This document shows positions 26,615 to 34,556 of a stretch of DNA of 64,000 nt, in pieces. The stretch is from Streptomyces seoulensis (GTDB taxonomy: Bacteria > Actinomycetota > Actinomycetes > Streptomycetales > Streptomycetaceae). Position numbers and translations under genes: made by a program. Below the pieces are notes generated by a model. The model did not search any database. It was not told where the DNA came from and saw only the letters and a list, made by a program, of their open reading frames with translations. Position 1 is the first letter of the stretch. Each line of letters opens with the position of its first letter. The stretch spans positions 682,001-746,000 of the forward strand of contig CP054936.1 in assembly GCA_013364255.1 (NCBI GenBank), in the 5' to 3' direction.

Positions 26615-26805
26615 GCGCCTCAGCGTCGCCGCCGGGCCGTCGCCGCTCCGAGAGAACAACCGGCAGTCACGTCGGCAGCCTGCGCGCCGCGGTGACTGCG
26701 CCTCCTTCTCTGGGGCCCGGCCGGTCGGGTGCGGCAGGCTCTCCGGCGCCGCCACCGGTCACGAGAGGTTCGTGACGCGGCAGTCGATCCGAGGGAGGGC
26801 CCGCC
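26615..26805. promoter_or_regulatory. divergent promoter region between hydroxylase-NRPS and MbtH-transport operons
   Basis: This 191-base gap must hold the promoters of both divergent operons. It contains a perfect 8-bp inverted repeat GCAGTCAC / GTGACTGC (26663-26670 and 26692-26699), with half-site centres 29 bases apart. A related GTGAC...GCAGTC string recurs near 26771-26784. These are candidate sites for the cluster regulator. I could not define -10/-35 boxes with confidence. Confidence 0.4.
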
Positions 26806-27024
26806 GTGGCCGAGGAAGACACCGACGAGCGCACCTACCGCGTCGTCCGCAACGACGAGGAGCAGTACTCCGTCTGGCTCGCCGACCGCGAGCTGCCGCT
26901 CGGCTGGCACGCCGAGGGCACCGAGGGCACCCGGGCCGAGTGCCTGGCCCACATCGGCACGGTCTGGACCGACATGCGCCCGCTCAGTCTGCGCCGGCGG
27001 ATGGAGCAGGCGGCGCGCGGCTAG
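26806..27024 (+). CDS. MbtH-family NRPS chaperone
   Basis: This 72-residue protein is an MbtH-like partner that binds and activates or stabilises adenylation domains. It shows the family pattern of conserved Trp and Pro: VVRNDEEQYSVW, LPLGWHAEG and WTDMRPLSLR. It starts with GTG preceded by GAGGGAGG. It is the first gene of the divergent operon facing the NRPS operon and presumably serves the A domains of this cluster. Confidence 0.96.
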   Translation: MAEEDTDERTYRVVRNDEEQYSVWLADRELPLGWHAEGTEGTRAECLAHIGTVWTDMRPLSLRRRMEQAARG

Positions 27025-27056
27025 CGTCCGGCCCGGGCCGAGTTGGAGGGTGACAG

Positions 27057-28727
27057 ATGACGAGCCCCGACACGAGGGCGCCGACGGACCCGCGGCCGCC
27101 GCACCCGCCGGAGGCGGCGGCCACTGCGGTAGCCCCTGCGGTGGGCACCGCCGGGGCAGCGGCCACCGCCGCAGCTTCGGTGACCGCCGCCGCTTCGGTG
27201 ACCGCCGCCGCTCCGGTGGCCGCCGCCACAGCTTCGGTGACCGCTGCCAACCCGGCGACCGCAGCGGCTCCCCCGGCCGACGCCGCTCGGGTGGCCACCG
27301 CCGGACCGGTGACCGCCGCCGGACCGGTGGCTGCCGTCGCTCCGGTGACCGCCGCCGCTCCGGTGACCGCAGCCGACGCGGTGACCGCCACCGGACCGAT
27401 GGCCACCGCCGATCCGGCGACCGCCGCTCCGGTGGCCACCGCCGAACCGGCGACCCCCGCCGACGCGGTGACCGTCACACATCCGGCGACCGCCGAACCG
27501 ACGGCCCCCGGCGAACCGCTGGTCCCGCTCCACCGCAACCTCGACTTCCTGCTGCTGTGGGGCGGCTCGGCGGTCTCCCTGCTCGGGTCGACGGCGACCA
27601 CCATCGCCTACCCGCTGCTGGTCCTGGCCCTCACCGGCTCGCCGTTCGCCGCCGGCCTCGCCGGATTCGTCGCGCTGCTGCCCGGGCTGCTGCTCCCGCT
27701 GCCGGCCGGCGCGCTGGTGGACCGCTGGCCGCGCAGGCGGCTGATGATCTGGTGCGACGCGCTGCGGGCGCTCGGCGCGGCGGTCATCGCGGTCGCCGCC
27801 GCGCTGCACGTCCTCGGCCTGCCGCTGGTGCTGGCCGTGAGCTTCGCCGAGGGCGCGCTCACGGTGTTCCACGGGCTCGCCGCGCACGCGGCCGTCCCGA
27901 ACGTCGTGCCGCCGAGCCAGCTCTCGCTGGCCCTGTCCCGCAACGAGGCGCGGGGGCGGGCCGCCGTGATGGTCGGGACGCCGCTGGGCGGTGTGCTGTT
28001 CGGTCTCGGGCGGGCCGTGCCGTTCCTGGCGGACGCGCTCAGCTATCTGGTCTCGCTGACCGGACTGCTGTTCATCCGCAAGGAGTTCGAGGCCGAGCGG
28101 TCCGCCCGCACCGACGGCATGGGCGCGCAGGTCCGCGAGGGACTGAGCTGGCTGTGGCGGCATCCCTTCCTGCGCACCAGCACCTTGCTGGTGGCCGGCA
28201 GCAACCTGATGTTCCGGGCGCTGTTCCTGGTCGCCATCGTGCTGGCCACCGCCGTCGGCGCGTCCTCGGCGGGGGTGGGTCTGATGGTCGGCTTCGCGGG
28301 CGGCGGGGGCGTCCTCGGCTCGCTGGCCGCGCCGTGGTGCGCCCGCAAGGTGTCCCTGGGCGCCCTGGTGATCGGGGCGAACTGGGCGTGGGCGGTGCTC
28401 ATGGCCGTGATCGCCCTCAGCCGCGACCCGTTCACGCTCACCGTCGCCTACGCCGCGATGTGGTTCGTCGGACCGCTGTGGAACGTGGCGCTCGGCAGCT
28501 ATCAACTGGGCATCACCCCGGACCGGTTGCGCGGCCGGGTGCTCGCGGCGATGAGCACGCTGTCCAACGGGGCGCTGCCGATCGGCTCGCTGCTCGGCGG
28601 GCTGCTGCTGGACTCGGTCGGCGCGCGCAACGCCGCGCTGGCCCTGGCCGGCTGGATGGTGCTGATCGCCGGCGCCGCCTCCCTGGCCCGCTCCGTACGC
28701 GCCACGCCCGGCCCGCCGGCGCGGTGA
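27057..28727 (+). CDS. MFS exporter with long Ala/Thr/Val-rich N-terminal extension
   Basis: This 556-residue protein has a normal major-facilitator transporter (about residues 158-556, around 12 membrane segments, EntS-like group) beginning at HRNLDFLLLWGG. It probably exports the peptide product. The first 155 residues are an Ala-rich, low-complexity head made of degenerate units such as VTAA, PVTAAAP and ATAEP, with no membrane segment. The head is encoded by a GC-rich tandem repeat and is unlike other transporters of the family. Part of it could be non-native if translation begins later; no later start with a good ribosome site is evident. It follows MbtH by 32 bases. Confidence 0.9.
   Translation: MTSPDTRAPTDPRPPHPPEAAATAVAPAVGTAGAAATAAASVTAAASVTAAAPVAAATASVTAANPATAAAPPADAARVATAGPVTAAGPVAAVAPVTAAAPVTAADAVTATGPMATADPATAAPVATAEPATPADAVTVTHPATAEPTAPGEPLVPLHRNLDFLLLWGGSAVSLLGSTATTIAYPLLVLALTGSPFAAGLAGFVALLPGLLLPLPAGALVDRWPRRRLMIWCDALRALGAAVIAVAAALHVLGLPLVLAVSFAEGALTVFHGLAAHAAVPNVVPPSQLSLALSRNEARGRAAVMVGTPLGGVLFGLGRAVPFLADALSYLVSLTGLLFIRKEFEAERSARTDGMGAQVREGLSWLWRHPFLRTSTLLVAGSNLMFRALFLVAIVLATAVGASSAGVGLMVGFAGGGGVLGSLAAPWCARKVSLGALVIGANWAWAVLMAVIALSRDPFTLTVAYAAMWFVGPLWNVALGSYQLGITPDRLRGRVLAAMSTLSNGALPIGSLLGGLLLDSVGARNAALALAGWMVLIAGAASLARSVRATPGPPAR
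27109..27513 (+). repeat. degenerate tandem repeat in the MFS gene head
   Basis: About 400 bases consist of imperfect copies built from GTGACCGCCGCC, GCTCCGGTG and GGCCACCGCC. The reading frame stays open on several frames, as expected for a codon-length-multiple repeat. Copies vary in length by multiples of three bases. Confidence 0.85.
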
Positions 28728-28878
28728 CCGGCCGGGCTCCGGCCCGGCCGCGGCCGGCGCCCCCGCCGCATCCGGCCGGGCGGCCGCCGCACCACCCCCG
28801 ATCCAGTGCTGACAGGAGGAACTAGCGTGTTCCGCACCATGCTCGGGCCGTGCCCCGATCCGACGGGGCGAGGCCACC

Positions 28879-29898
28879 ATGCCGGAACCTGACGACGGGC
28901 CGGCCGGCGTGCTCGGCACGATCGGCGGCACCCCGCTGGTCGAGCTCGCCAAGCTCGCCCCGGGGCGGCACTTCACCACGTACGCCAAGCTGGAGGCCTT
29001 CAACCCCGGCGGCAGCATGAAGGACCGCTCGGCCCTGGAGATGCTGCGCGCACTGATCCGCGACGGCACCCTGGTGCCCGGCCGCTCGGTGGTCGTCGAG
29101 TCCAGCTCCGGCAACCTCGGCATCGGACTCGCCCAGATCTGCGCCTACTACGGACTCCGGTTCATCTGTGTGGTGGACCCGCGCACCAACCGGCAGAACA
29201 TCGCCGTCATGCGGGCCCTGGGCGCGGAGGTCGAGGTGGTGAGCGAGTGCGACCCGGCGACCGGCGAGTACCTGCCCGTCCGGGTCCGCCGCATCAACAC
29301 GCTGGTCGCCCGGATCCCCGGCGCCTACTGGCCCAACCAGTACGCCAACCCGCTCAACCCGCGGGCGCACCGGCGGACGATGCGCGAGATCGTGGCGGCG
29401 GTGCCGGGCGGGATCGACTACCTGTTCTGCGCGACGGGCTCGTGCGGCACCCTGCGCGGCTGCGCGGAGTACGTCCGCGAGCGGGGGCTGGCGGTGACCG
29501 TGGTCGCGGTGGACGCCAGGGGCAGCGTCATCTTCGACGACGCCCCGGCGCCCCGGCTGATCCCGGGCCACGGCGCGGCGGTGCGGCCGGCGCTGTTCCG
29601 CGACGATCTCGCCGACGAGGTGATCCATGTGACGGACCTCGACTGCGTGGTCGGCTGCCGGCGGCTGGCCGCCCGGGAAGCCGTCCTCGCCGGCGGCTCC
29701 TCCGGGGCGCTGGTGGCGGCGGTGGAGCAGATGGCCGACCGCATCCCGGCGGGCGCGCGCTGCGCGGTCGTCCTGCCCGACCGGGGGGAGCGCTACCTCG
29801 ACACGATCTACGACGACGCATGGGTCGCCCGCCACTTCGGCGACGTGTCCCACCTGTGGAAGGAGACGAAGTTGGCGATGAAGGAGGCATCATGCTGA
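28879..29898 (+). CDS. sbnA: 2,3-diaminopropionate biosynthesis enzyme SbnA (cysteine-synthase-like)
   Basis: This 339-residue fold-type II PLP enzyme is of the SbnA group, which joins O-phospho-L-serine and L-glutamate to form N-(1-amino-1-carboxyethyl)-glutamate. The PLP lysine is in NPGGSMKDRSA. ESSSGNLGIGLA is the substrate loop and CATGSCGTLRG is the phosphate-binding loop. The next gene is the partner SbnB, overlapping by seven bases, which makes the assignment strong. Together they supply L-2,3-diaminopropionate to the NRPS. An ATG start with the conserved IGGTPLVEL shortly after fits the family. Confidence 0.93.
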   Translation: MPEPDDGPAGVLGTIGGTPLVELAKLAPGRHFTTYAKLEAFNPGGSMKDRSALEMLRALIRDGTLVPGRSVVVESSSGNLGIGLAQICAYYGLRFICVVDPRTNRQNIAVMRALGAEVEVVSECDPATGEYLPVRVRRINTLVARIPGAYWPNQYANPLNPRAHRRTMREIVAAVPGGIDYLFCATGSCGTLRGCAEYVRERGLAVTVVAVDARGSVIFDDAPAPRLIPGHGAAVRPALFRDDLADEVIHVTDLDCVVGCRRLAAREAVLAGGSSGALVAAVEQMADRIPAGARCAVVLPDRGERYLDTIYDDAWVARHFGDVSHLWKETKLAMKEASC

Positions 29899-30905
29899 TT
29901 CTGGGAGCCGCGGACGTCCACCAGGTCCTCGACGACGCCGAGACCGAGGTCGTCGCGGCGGTGCGCCGCGCGTACCAGCTGCACGACCGGGGCCGTACGG
30001 CCCTGCCGCACTCGGTCTTCCTGCGCTTTCCCGACCGGCCGCGCGACCGGATCATCGGGCTGCCCGCCTATCTGGGCGAGGAGGAGCCGGTGGCGGGCAT
30101 CAAGTGGATCGCGTCCTTCCCCGGCAACACGGCGCGCGGCTTGGAACGCGCGTCGGCCGCGGTGATCCTCAACTCCATGGCCACCGGGCGGCCGGAGGCG
30201 CTGCTGGAGGGTTCGGTGATCTCGGCGCGGCGCACCGCGGCGAGCGCCGCGCTGGCGGCGGCGACGCTGCGCTCGTCGGTCCCCGAGACCGGCGTCTCGC
30301 TGATCGGCTGCGGGGTGATCGGGTTCGAGATCCTCGCCTATCTGCGGGCCGTCCTGCCGGACCTGGCGGCGGTCACCGTGTTCGACCTCGACCACCACCG
30401 GGCCGAGGAGTTCGCCGCCCGCTGCCAGGAGCGCTGGCCCGATCTGAAGACGGAGGTCGCGGTCGGCGCGCAGGAGGCGCTCTGCGCCCACCGGCTGGTC
30501 TGCCTGGCGACCACCGCGGCCACTCCGCACGTGACCACCGACGCCTGCCGGCGCGGCACCCTGGTCCTGCACGTGTCGCTGCGCGACCTGACCCCGGGGT
30601 CGATCCTGACCTCCGTCAACGTGGTCGACGACGCCGACCACGTGTGCCGCGAGTCGACCTCCCTGCATCTGGCCGAACAGCTCTGCGGCGACCGGGACTT
30701 CATCGCGACGTCCATCGGCGCCGTGCTGAACTCCGGACGACCCTTCCGGCGTCCCGAGGACCGCGTCACCGTGTTCTCCCCGTTCGGCCTGGGCGCCCTC
30801 GACCTCGCCCTCGCCGACCTGGTCCGCCGCCGGGCCGAGTCCCTGGGCCTGGGCACCCGCGTACCGGACTTCCTCCCGCCCCCCGCCGATCCGGCGGCCG
30901 GCTGA
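29892..30905 (+). CDS. sbnB: 2,3-diaminopropionate biosynthesis enzyme SbnB (ornithine-cyclodeaminase family)
   Basis: This 337-residue NAD-dependent enzyme of the ornithine cyclodeaminase/mu-crystallin family is of the SbnB type, which oxidatively splits the SbnA product into L-2,3-diaminopropionate, 2-oxoglutarate and ammonium-side products. Its dinucleotide-binding motif is LIGCGVIGFEIL followed by the FDLD acid. KWIASFPGN is a conserved substrate segment. ATG lies inside the end of sbnA with AAGGAGG just upstream. Last gene of the MbtH-MFS-sbnAB run. Confidence 0.93.
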   Translation: MLILGAADVHQVLDDAETEVVAAVRRAYQLHDRGRTALPHSVFLRFPDRPRDRIIGLPAYLGEEEPVAGIKWIASFPGNTARGLERASAAVILNSMATGRPEALLEGSVISARRTAASAALAAATLRSSVPETGVSLIGCGVIGFEILAYLRAVLPDLAAVTVFDLDHHRAEEFAARCQERWPDLKTEVAVGAQEALCAHRLVCLATTAATPHVTTDACRRGTLVLHVSLRDLTPGSILTSVNVVDDADHVCRESTSLHLAEQLCGDRDFIATSIGAVLNSGRPFRRPEDRVTVFSPFGLGALDLALADLVRRRAESLGLGTRVPDFLPPPADPAAG

Positions 30906-31258
30906 GCCGGGGAACGGCGCCGGCGGAACGGCGGTGGATCGGCGGCGGCCGGGGCGGCGGCCGCCGCCGGTCACCGCCGTCCCGGCCGGGACGGCGCCGG
31001 GCGGAGCGGCCGGGAGCCCACCGCACCGCACACACGCCGGTCGCCGTCCGCTCCGCGGCCCGGCGGGCCCCGCCCCGCACCACTCGCCGTCGTCCCGACC
31101 GGAACGGCGCGCCGGCCGGCGCTGCGGGGAGCCGTCACACCACGGGCGCATCGCCGGCCATCCGCCCTGTGGCCGGGCGGGGTTCGCCCCTCGTGCCGGC
31201 CGTCGTGCGGGCCGGTGCCGGGTCGGCCACGGTGTGGCGTGGCCGTGCTGCCCGGGGG
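30906..31258. other. gene-free gap with candidate hairpin after sbnB
   Basis: No gene is seen in these 353 bases. A 10-bp inverted repeat (30941-30950 with 30959-30968, eight-base loop) lies 35 bases after the sbnB stop and may end that transcript. Another imperfect stem (31247-31257 with 31264-31274) spans the stop codon of the convergent MFS gene. Confidence 0.5.
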
Positions 31259-32758
31259 TCAGTCCCGGGGCAGCAGGACGCGGGCGAGGGCGGCGGTGGC
31301 GAGCAGGACGGCGGCGACCGCGAGGAGGCCGAGGCGCATGCCCGGGAGGGAGAAGCCGTCGTCGGCGCCGACCAGCAGGCCGCCGAACAGGGCGACGGCG
31401 AGCGCGCCGCCGGTCTGCCGCAGCGCGTTGAGCAGCCCCGACGCGGTTCCCGCGCGCTCCGCCGGAACCGCGTCGATCAGCAGGGCGGTCAGCGCCGGGA
31501 CCGCGAGCGCCCCGCCGACGCTCAGCGGCAGCAGCAGGACCAGCACCAGCCACACCGGGGTGTGCGCGGTCAGCGGCAGCATGGCCGCCATCGCCGCGGT
31601 GAAGATCAGCTGTCCGACGACGATGACCTGCCGGCGTCCGATCCGCTCCGCCAGCCGGGGCGAGACCAGGTTGGTCGCCGTCACCACCGCCGACATGGGC
31701 ACGAACATCAGCCCCGCCTCGACCGCCGACATCCCGCGCACCTGCTGGTAGTACAGGCCGAGGAGGAAGATCCCGCCGTAGAAGGCGGCGTTGACGGCGA
31801 AGCCGGCGGCGAGCGGGACGGCCACCCGGCGGTCCGTCAGCATGCCGAGCGGAACCATGGGCCGGGCGTGCCGGGCCTCGACCACGCGGAAGGCGACGCC
31901 GGCGGCGACGGCGAGCGCGGCGGCCGCCAGTACGGGCGGAGCCGTCCAGCCCAGGTGGCCGCCCTCGATCACCGCGAACGCCAGTCCGGCCAGGGCGAGT
32001 ACGGCGGTGAGCTGGCCGCCGGCGTCCAGCGCGGCCGGCCGGCGCGGCGAGCGCGGCACCCGCGCCAGCAGGCCGAGGATCACCGCGCCGACCGGCAGGT
32101 TCAGCAGGAAGACCGACCGCCAGCCGGCCGCGTCGGTGAGCAGCCCGCCCAGCACCGGCCCCGCGGCCATCGCCACCGAACCGCCGACCGTCCACAGGGC
32201 TATCGCGCGGGCCCGGGCCCGGGCGTCCTCGTAGGCCTGCCGGACCAGCGCGAGCGAGGCGGGCATCACGATCGCGGCCGCGCCGCCCTGTGCCACCCGT
32301 GCCGCGACCAGGACGCCGATGCCGGGCGCAAGCGCGCAGCCGAGCGAGGCCAGGGTGAACAGCGCGACGCCCCAGGCGTAGGCGCGGCGGGCGCCGGCCC
32401 GGTCGGCCAGGGCGCCGGCGGACAGCATCAGGGCCGCGAACATCAGGGTGTACGCGTCCACCACCCACTGCAGACCGGTCATCCCGCCGCTGAGGGAGTC
32501 ACGGATCGCGGGCAGCGCGATGTTCACGGCCGAGACGTCGATGGTGATGACGGTGAATCCCAGCAGCGCGGCGATCAGTTCCACCCCCCGGCGCCGGGAC
32601 GCCGGTGGTGTGAGCGGCGGCGGCGCGGCCGGCCGGGTCCCGTCCGGGCGCCCTGCGTCCGGGCCCGGCCGGCGCGGCGGGCGCTCGGACGTGCCGGGGC
32701 CGCGCCCGCGGCCGGACGGGGCGGGCGGACGTGCGGCGAGACGATCGGCGGTCGGCAT
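31259..32758 (-). CDS. MFS multidrug exporter, EmrB/QacA (DHA2, 14-segment) type
   Basis: This 499-residue protein has about 14 membrane segments and DHA2-family motifs: LQWVVDAYTLMFAALMLSAGALADR (motif A region, residues about 90-115) and an antiporter-type motif near VLGGLLTDAAGWRSVF. The first 65 residues are Pro/Arg/Gly-rich and cytoplasmic. It pumps small molecules by proton exchange. It is transcribed away from the XRE regulator at 33002-33931, a common repressor-pump arrangement. It may be a second exporter or self-resistance pump for the neighbouring peptide, or an unrelated drug pump. Confidence 0.9.
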   Translation of the reverse strand: MPTADRLAARPPAPSGRGRGPGTSERPPRRPGPDAGRPDGTRPAAPPPLTPPASRRRGVELIAALLGFTVITIDVSAVNIALPAIRDSLSGGMTGLQWVVDAYTLMFAALMLSAGALADRAGARRAYAWGVALFTLASLGCALAPGIGVLVAARVAQGGAAAIVMPASLALVRQAYEDARARARAIALWTVGGSVAMAAGPVLGGLLTDAAGWRSVFLLNLPVGAVILGLLARVPRSPRRPAALDAGGQLTAVLALAGLAFAVIEGGHLGWTAPPVLAAAALAVAAGVAFRVVEARHARPMVPLGMLTDRRVAVPLAAGFAVNAAFYGGIFLLGLYYQQVRGMSAVEAGLMFVPMSAVVTATNLVSPRLAERIGRRQVIVVGQLIFTAAMAAMLPLTAHTPVWLVLVLLLPLSVGGALAVPALTALLIDAVPAERAGTASGLLNALRQTGGALAVALFGGLLVGADDGFSLPGMRLGLLAVAAVLLATAALARVLLPRD

Positions 32759-33001
32759 GGCGGACTCCCTGAGACGGCGAACCTGAGGACGGCGGTGACG
32801 GGTCGGGCGGGCGGCCCCGGTGGCGCCGGGCCGCGGTCCGGTGTCGCGCACCCCCTGGGTCCCGGCGTCCGGGCCGCCCGCTCCGGGAACACTCTGCGCC
32901 GCCCGGCGGCCGTCCGGCAGACCGCGCCGTTCCCGGGGTGCCGCGTTCCAGGCCCTGACACACCCCCTCAAGCCCCGTCGTCCGCCTGTCACAATGACCC
33001 G

Positions 33002-33931
33002 ATGGCAGCGGCAGCGGCACGAGTCACCGAACTGGGCAGGTATCTGAAGGCCCGTAGGGCGCAGGTGCGGCCGGAGGACGTCGGCCTTCCCGCGGGTGCG
33101 GGACTGCGCCGTACTCCCGGGCTGCGCCGGGAGGAGCTGGCGGCGCTGGCCGGGGTGAGCGTCGACTACTACATCCGGCTGGAGCGCGGCCGGGAGACCA
33201 ATCCCTCGCCCGCCGTCGTGGACGCCCTCGGCCGTGCCCTGCGGCTGCGCGGCGACGGCTACGAGCGGCTGCACGAGCTGGCCGAACTGGCCTCCGGCCG
33301 GGGCTCGGAGCTGCCGGCCTGCGCCGACCGGACCGTCCGTGACTCGGTCCTGCGGATGCTGGAGTCGATGCGTCCGCTGCCCGCCTACGTGGTGAGCCGC
33401 CACAACCGCGTCCTGGCCGCCAACCCGCCCGGCCGGCGGCTGCTGCCCGGTCTGTGGGACTGGCCGGAGGAACAGCGCAATCTGACCCGGTACCTCTTCC
33501 TGCATCCGGTGGGCCGGGTGCTGTACGAGCCGTGGGAGGAGACGGTCGCCCACTCGGTGGCGCATCTGCGCGCGGTCGCCGGGGCGGACCCGGACGACCC
33601 CGAGCTGACCGCGCTGGTCGGCGAACTCCTCCTGAAGTCACCGGACTTCGCCCGGATCTGGGAGCGGTACGAGGTCTGCGAGCGCGGCGGCGGACAGAAG
33701 TGCTTCCGCCATCCGAACGTCGGCCCGATGACCCTGACGTACGAGGTGATGCGGCTGGCCCGGACCGGCGGCCAGCGGATGGTGGTCTACCAGGCGGCCC
33801 CCGGCGGCCCGGACGAGCACGCCATGCTCCGGCTGGAGCCCGGACGCTCCCGGCACGAGGCGACGGCGGCCGCGGGCCGTCCGGGCCCCGCGGATCACCC
33901 GGACCACGCGGCGGTCGAGGCCGTCGGGTAG
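33002..33931 (+). CDS. XRE-family regulator with MmyB-like ligand-binding domain
   Basis: This 309-residue transcription factor has an N-terminal helix-turn-helix (RREELAALAGVSVDYYIRLERGR, residues about 42-64, given here in part) and a C-terminal PAS-like MmyB domain that binds fatty-acid-like ligands (segments YVVSRHNRVLAANP and NLTRYLFLHP). It is divergent from the MFS pump across a 243-base gap and probably controls it. The ATG has little ribosome site but begins exactly where family members begin. Confidence 0.92.
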   Translation: MAAAAARVTELGRYLKARRAQVRPEDVGLPAGAGLRRTPGLRREELAALAGVSVDYYIRLERGRETNPSPAVVDALGRALRLRGDGYERLHELAELASGRGSELPACADRTVRDSVLRMLESMRPLPAYVVSRHNRVLAANPPGRRLLPGLWDWPEEQRNLTRYLFLHPVGRVLYEPWEETVAHSVAHLRAVAGADPDDPELTALVGELLLKSPDFARIWERYEVCERGGGQKCFRHPNVGPMTLTYEVMRLARTGGQRMVVYQAAPGGPDEHAMLRLEPGRSRHEATAAAGRPGPADHPDHAAVEAVG

Positions 33932-34086
33932 GCACGGGGACCGCCCCCCAAGAAAAGCGACAATAGGACTTTCTTCGACATTTTTAATGCACCGGTGTTT
34001 ATCCCGTTAAAAGCCCTCCGTCCACTTATGCTGACGCCGTCGGTTGCCAGCTCATATCGGGCTGAAGCGATCCATAAGGAGAGGCA

Positions 34087-34449
34087 ATGCGCAAGTTCCA
34101 GAAGGCCGCTGTCGTCGTGGCCCTGCTCGGCAGCGTCGGTTTCCTCGGTGCCGGTGCGGCCCAGGCGCACGGCGGTGAGGGTGGCGGCTCGCAGACGGAG
34201 GTCCGGCACACGGAGACCCGGCAGACGGAGACCCGCCAGACGGAGACCCGGCAGAGTGAGCCCCGCGGCGGCGGCGGTGCGGCGGTCGACAGCCACCAGA
34301 GCCAGGCCTGCACCGGCCAGGTCGACGCCCAGCAGGGCCTCGTCGACGTCCAGGACCTGGGTGTCGCCGCCAACGCCATCGTCGGCATCGGGAACCCGGT
34401 CGGCAAGCTCACCTCGGTGGCCTGCCCCTCTGCCCTCACCTTCGGCTGA
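34087..34449 (+). CDS. small secreted protein with QTETR repeats
   Basis: This 120-residue protein has a signal peptide (residues 1-27, cleavage after AAQA), then a Gly-rich stretch, four to five copies of a five-residue Q-T-E-T-R unit, and a hydrophobic C-terminal domain bounded by two Cys (in QACTGQV and VACPSAL). The layout is reminiscent of Streptomyces surface proteins such as rodlins, but it lacks chaplin signatures and I cannot name the family. AAGGAGAGGC precedes ATG. The gene is monocistronic, with an AT-rich leader and a strong terminator, suggesting high expression. Confidence 0.85.
   Translation: MRKFQKAAVVVALLGSVGFLGAGAAQAHGGEGGGSQTEVRHTETRQTETRQTETRQSEPRGGGGAAVDSHQSQACTGQVDAQQGLVDVQDLGVAANAIVGIGNPVGKLTSVACPSALTFG
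34192..34266 (+). repeat. five tandem 15-base units in the secreted-protein gene
   Basis: Five contiguous 15-base units of the form CAGACGGAGACCCGG, with a few substitutions, encode Gln/His-Thr/Ser-Glu-x-Arg repeats. The copy number is likely to vary among strains. Confidence 0.9.
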
Positions 34450-34471
34450 CGGTCACCGGCGGATGACCTGA

Positions 34472-34517
34472 TCCGGCTCGGGGGCTCGAACTCAAAAGTT
34501 CGAGCCCCCGAGCCGGA
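34472..34517. terminator. 21-bp hairpin after the secreted-protein gene
   Basis: A perfect 21-bp stem (34472-34492 with 34497-34517) and a four-base CAAA loop lies 23 bases after the stop and 40 bases beyond the stop of the converging phosphatase gene. It is a probable bidirectional terminator. Confidence 0.88.
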
Positions 34518-34556
34518 CCGGCGCGTCACGTACCGCACCGGCCCTCACGCCCGCCC

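Noticed and set aside
27109..27513. CRISPR array
   Set aside because: Repeats are contiguous, degenerate and coding, with no unique spacers of fixed length.
28879..30905. Staphyloferrin B-like siderophore locus because of SbnA/SbnB
   Set aside because: No IucA/IucC-type synthetase, citrate synthase or decarboxylase is present; the pair supplies Dap to an NRPS.
34087..34449. Chaplin
   Set aside because: It lacks the chaplin domain pattern; only a general resemblance to small surface proteins is supported.
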